16,791 bases of DNA, taken from assembly GCA_035252155.1 (NCBI GenBank), contig DATFDL010000073.1, forward strand, positions 1-16,791, in the 5' to 3' direction. This DNA is from JAICLL01 sp035252155. Lineage in GTDB: Bacteria > Planctomycetota > Planctomycetia > Pirellulales > JAICIG01. Shown here in pieces: positions 14,429 through 16,791 of the stretch (its first letter is position 1; each line of letters begins with the position of its first letter). Below the pieces are notes generated by a model, which was given only the letters and a program-made list of their open reading frames with translations, made no database searches and was not told where the DNA came from. Position numbers and translations under genes: made by a program.

Positions 14429-16399
14429 ATGATGTGGCAACGCTTTATCGTCCGAACGATAACCGCTTGTGTCTTTGCCGGACTGCTGCTGTCTGTCGCG
14501 ACTGCTGCCGACGACTTGGCGCTGCGCGAGGAAGAATCCTTTCAGGCCGCCGCCCTGCGCGTGGCCCCCTCGATTGTCAGCATCGAGACCGTCGGCGGCA
14601 TCGAGCGTGTCGACCAAGTTTTGCTGGGCACGGGACCGACCACGGGGCTGATCGTCTCGTCCGACGGCTACGTCATTACCAGCTCGTTCAGCTTCGCCCA
14701 AAAACCCGCCTCGGTGCTGGTGATCTTGGCCGACGGCACGCGGTTGCCTGCCGCGGTCGTTGCCACAGACCACAGCCGCCTGCTGGTGCTGCTCAAGATC
14801 GACGCCGGGCGTCCGCTGCCCGTGCCGGAGCCGGTCGAGGAAGCAGAAATCCGCGTCGGTTGGTGGTCGATCGCGGTGGGCCGGGCGTTCGACATCGAGC
14901 AGCCGAATCTGTCGGTGGGCATCGTCAGCGCGGTCGATCGCGTCGGAGGCAAGGCCCTTCAAACCGACGCCAAGATTTCGCCCACCAACTACGGCGGCCC
15001 GCTGGTCGATATTCGCGGCCGTGTGCTCGGCGTGCTCTCGCCGCTCTCGCCGACCAAAGGAAGCGAGCTTTCCGGCGTCGAGTGGTATGATTCGGGCATC
15101 GGCTTCGCCGTTCCGCTGGCACACATCAACCGCGTCTTGCCGCGGCTGAAAGACGGCCATGATCTCAAGCCCGGCCTGCTGGGTGTCAACCTGCAAGGCG
15201 GCGATATTTATGCGAACCCGGCGGTCGTGGCCGCCTGCCGGCCCAAGTCGCCCGCCTACAACGCCGGACTCAAGCCACAAGACACAATCATTGGCCTCGA
15301 TGGTCACACCATCGCTCGGCAGTCGCAATTGCTCGACCAGATCGGCAGCCATTATGCCGGCGACCGCGTGAAGCTGACCGTCCGCCGCGGCGACGAAGAG
15401 CTGATCCGCGAGCTGGAGCTGGTCGATCATCTCGATCCGTATCACCGAGCGTTTCTGGGCGTGCTGCCACGCCGCATGTCCGACCCGCAGCCGACAGGCG
15501 TGGCCATTCGTTACGTTTATCCCGACAGTCCCGCCGCCAAGCTCGGGCTGCGAGCCGGCGACGTGATCACTGGCCTGGCCAGCAAGCCGGTGACAAAACG
15601 CGATGATCTCATCGACTTGATGGCGGGCCTTGAGGTCGGCCAGACGACGGCCCTCGAAGTCGGCCGTGAAGGCGAGACGTTGCGAAACGAGGTAATCTTG
15701 CAGGCCGAGCCCGATACCGTGCCCGCCGAGCTGCCGTCGGCCACAGTCGAAAGCGAACCGTTCACCGGCAAGCGTGCGGCCACCGGCAGATTCACCGTCA
15801 AGGTGGCCGAGTTTAAGAACGAAGCCTTGGCTTACGTGCCGGCCGACTACGACCCGAGAGGCAGCTACGCGCTGTTGGTATGGCTGCCGTCGCCGGGCGA
15901 ATCGGTCAAGGACGACGATCTGCTCGCGCGTTGGCAAGCCCGCTGCGACCGCTCGGGCTTAATTTTCTTAGCGCCCAAGCCGGCCGACGCGGCCAAGTGG
16001 CAGAAGGACGACACCGAGTTCGTCCGCAAATCGCTTGAGCAGCTTCGCGCTGCTTACCCGATCGATCCGCTGCGCGTAGTGGCTGCGGGCGGCGAGCTGG
16101 GCGGAGCGGTGGCCTACAGCGTGGCGTTCGAGCTGCGCGAGGCGATTCGGGGCGTCGTCGCCCTGCAAGCGCCGCTGATGACTCCGCCGCCCGACAACGA
16201 TCCGGTCTATCGGCTCGATTTTTATCTCACCAGGGCCCCCAAGGCGAAGTTTGCCCGGCAAATCGAGGGGGCGATCAAGCACCTGCGTGAGCGCAAGTAC
16301 GCCGTGACGACCCACGAGCAGGCCGGCGCGGCGGCTGAACTGAGCGACGACGAAGCAGCCGAGTTGCTTCGCTGGATCGACTCGCTGGACAAGATGTGA
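14429..16399 (+). CDS. HtrA-like pseudoprotease with two PDZ domains and a degenerate alpha/beta-hydrolase domain
   Basis: 656 residues; ATG at 14429 (a second ATG follows directly at 14432). Signal peptide at about 5-26 (ITACVFAGLLLSVATA). The protease-like domain (about 35-240) keeps the fold motifs but not the triad: Phe87 replaces His in VITSSFSF, Leu118 replaces Asp in SRLLVLLKI, Tyr188 replaces Ser in SPTNYGGPL. PDZ1 is at about 249-334 (SPAYNAGLKPQDTIIGLDG) and PDZ2 at about 341-426 (SPAAKLGLRAGDVITGL). Residues about 452-656 look like a dienelactone-hydrolase/esterase-type alpha/beta fold: a strand LLVWLPSPG, then VVAAGGELGGAVAY at the nucleophile elbow, then VVALQAPL. The elbow reads G-G-E-L-G, so Glu556 takes the place of the serine, and no His is seen in the C-terminal position where GH would be expected before LLRWIDSLDKM. 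Probably a periplasmic, non-enzymatic scaffold. Its stop overlaps a GTG at 16396. Confidence 0.88.
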   Translation: MMWQRFIVRTITACVFAGLLLSVATAADDLALREEESFQAAALRVAPSIVSIETVGGIERVDQVLLGTGPTTGLIVSSDGYVITSSFSFAQKPASVLVILADGTRLPAAVVATDHSRLLVLLKIDAGRPLPVPEPVEEAEIRVGWWSIAVGRAFDIEQPNLSVGIVSAVDRVGGKALQTDAKISPTNYGGPLVDIRGRVLGVLSPLSPTKGSELSGVEWYDSGIGFAVPLAHINRVLPRLKDGHDLKPGLLGVNLQGGDIYANPAVVAACRPKSPAYNAGLKPQDTIIGLDGHTIARQSQLLDQIGSHYAGDRVKLTVRRGDEELIRELELVDHLDPYHRAFLGVLPRRMSDPQPTGVAIRYVYPDSPAAKLGLRAGDVITGLASKPVTKRDDLIDLMAGLEVGQTTALEVGREGETLRNEVILQAEPDTVPAELPSATVESEPFTGKRAATGRFTVKVAEFKNEALAYVPADYDPRGSYALLVWLPSPGESVKDDDLLARWQARCDRSGLIFLAPKPADAAKWQKDDTEFVRKSLEQLRAAYPIDPLRVVAAGGELGGAVAYSVAFELREAIRGVVALQAPLMTPPPDNDPVYRLDFYLTRAPKAKFARQIEGAIKHLRERKYAVTTHEQAGAAAELSDDEAAELLRWIDSLDKM

Positions 16400-16452
16400 C
16401 CGCTGGTAGGAGTTTCAGGACGCACAAGCATTACACCGACGAAGACGCCGGA

Positions 16453-16788
16453 ATGAAAATGCTGAACCCTCAACCCTGGACCCCGAACCCTTTTTCCGTG
16501 CATCGTCCAACGGTCGCCATTATTACGGTAGTTCTGCTGGCCGGCGCCGCGGCGGGCTATTTTTTCGATCTTGGCGGCCAGGGAATCGCCAGCGCTTGTT
16601 GGCGCGTCGGCATGGTCACCGCCATGTTTTGGCTGGCGTTGCCCGAATTGAATCGCGTGCGCGACAAATGGCTGTTCGCTATGCTAGCCGTCGGCCTGCT
16701 GACCGCCGTGCGGCATCCGAAGCTCTTGCCGCTGGTGCTCGTATTGACGGCCATCTACGCCGTGCTGCGCCCGCGCGCACGTCGGTAA
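16453..16788 (+). CDS. Small multi-pass membrane protein
   Basis: 111 residues from ATG 16453. A GTG at 16396 that overlaps the upstream stop (GTGA) would add 19 polar residues and keep the coupling pattern of this gene train, so it cannot be excluded. Three to four hydrophobic segments are visible: VAIITVVLLAGAAAGYFF, VGMVTAMFWLALPEL, and LFAMLAVGLLTAV followed by LLPLVLVLTAIYAVLRP. The protein ends in a basic tail (RPRARR), which would favour a cytoplasmic C-terminus. Codons 4-13 are encoded by a 7-bp tandem repeat. I recognise no family and see no functional motif. It is complete, with its stop three bases before the right edge. It may belong to the HtrA cluster by position only. Confidence 0.7.
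   Translation: MKMLNPQPWTPNPFSVHRPTVAIITVVLLAGAAAGYFFDLGGQGIASACWRVGMVTAMFWLALPELNRVRDKWLFAMLAVGLLTAVRHPKLLPLVLVLTAIYAVLRPRARR
16462..16489. repeat. Tandem heptamer array, CTGAACC-type x4
   Basis: Four adjacent 7-bp units: CTGAACC, CTCAACC, CTGGACC, CCGAACC. It lies just after the start codon of the small membrane protein and encodes a Pro/Asn/Trp-rich stretch (LNPQPWTPNP) before the first hydrophobic segment. Confidence 0.85.
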
Positions 16789-16791
16789 AAC

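Noticed and set aside
14420..15937. 505-codon minus-strand frame opposite the third HtrA-like gene
   Set aside because: It is a shadow frame produced by high GC; the plus strand carries a signal peptide, PDZ and protease-fold motifs.

Overview
The window looks like chromosomal DNA of a GC-rich member of the Planctomycetota (a Pirellulales-type genome is my best guess). The reasons are the secreted proteins that mix MBG and RTX-type repeats, an NPCBM domain, a DUF4175-like three-gene set with glutamine-rich coiled coils, tandem HtrA/PDZ genes with degenerate catalytic sites, and short palindromic or heptameric repeats of a kind I associate with this phylum. The assignment rests on protein style only; there is no rRNA or other marker gene here.

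Layout: (1) 1-1935, the 3' part of a long surface/secreted protein, with five 84-residue MBG-type repeats followed by RTX-like glycine/aspartate repeats. (2) 1928-3064 on the minus strand, a membrane-anchored protein with a long acidic linker and a conserved-looking C-terminal domain, overlapping gene 1 tail to tail by 8 bp. (3) 3065-3473, a divergent intergenic region with two inverted repeats and a possible 51-codon gene. (4) 3474-8786, three tightly packed genes (4-bp gap, then an ATGA overlap) coding for a three-TM DUF4175-like envelope protein and two helical, Q-rich exported partners. (5) 8795-10040, a lower-GC block with an M43 metalloprotease and a small adjacent beta-rich protein, apparently inserted into the gene train. 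(6) 10144-16788, an NPCBM-domain protein, then three HtrA-family proteins in a row and a small membrane protein, linked by ATGA overlaps except for one 216-bp gap.

The most interesting biology is in region 6. Only the first HtrA protein keeps the His-Asp-Ser triad. The second has Ser, Glu and Gln at the three positions, and the third has Phe, Leu and Tyr. The third also ends in an alpha/beta-hydrolase-like domain whose nucleophile-elbow Ser is a Glu. This suggests one active envelope protease (itself carrying an extra C-terminal, possibly LolA-like domain) working with two non-catalytic, PDZ-bearing partners, all predicted to be exported.

The second theme is small repeats. Four genes (5785, 7632, 13094, 16453) have a palindromic or 7-bp tandem repeat sitting in frame between the start codon and the signal peptide or first membrane segment. 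Two of the families recur in the only sizeable gap of region 6 (14213-14428). The start codons and their coupling to the upstream gene are preserved, so these repeats seem to have been tolerated as N-terminal extensions that are probably removed with, or stay cytoplasmic beside, the export signal.
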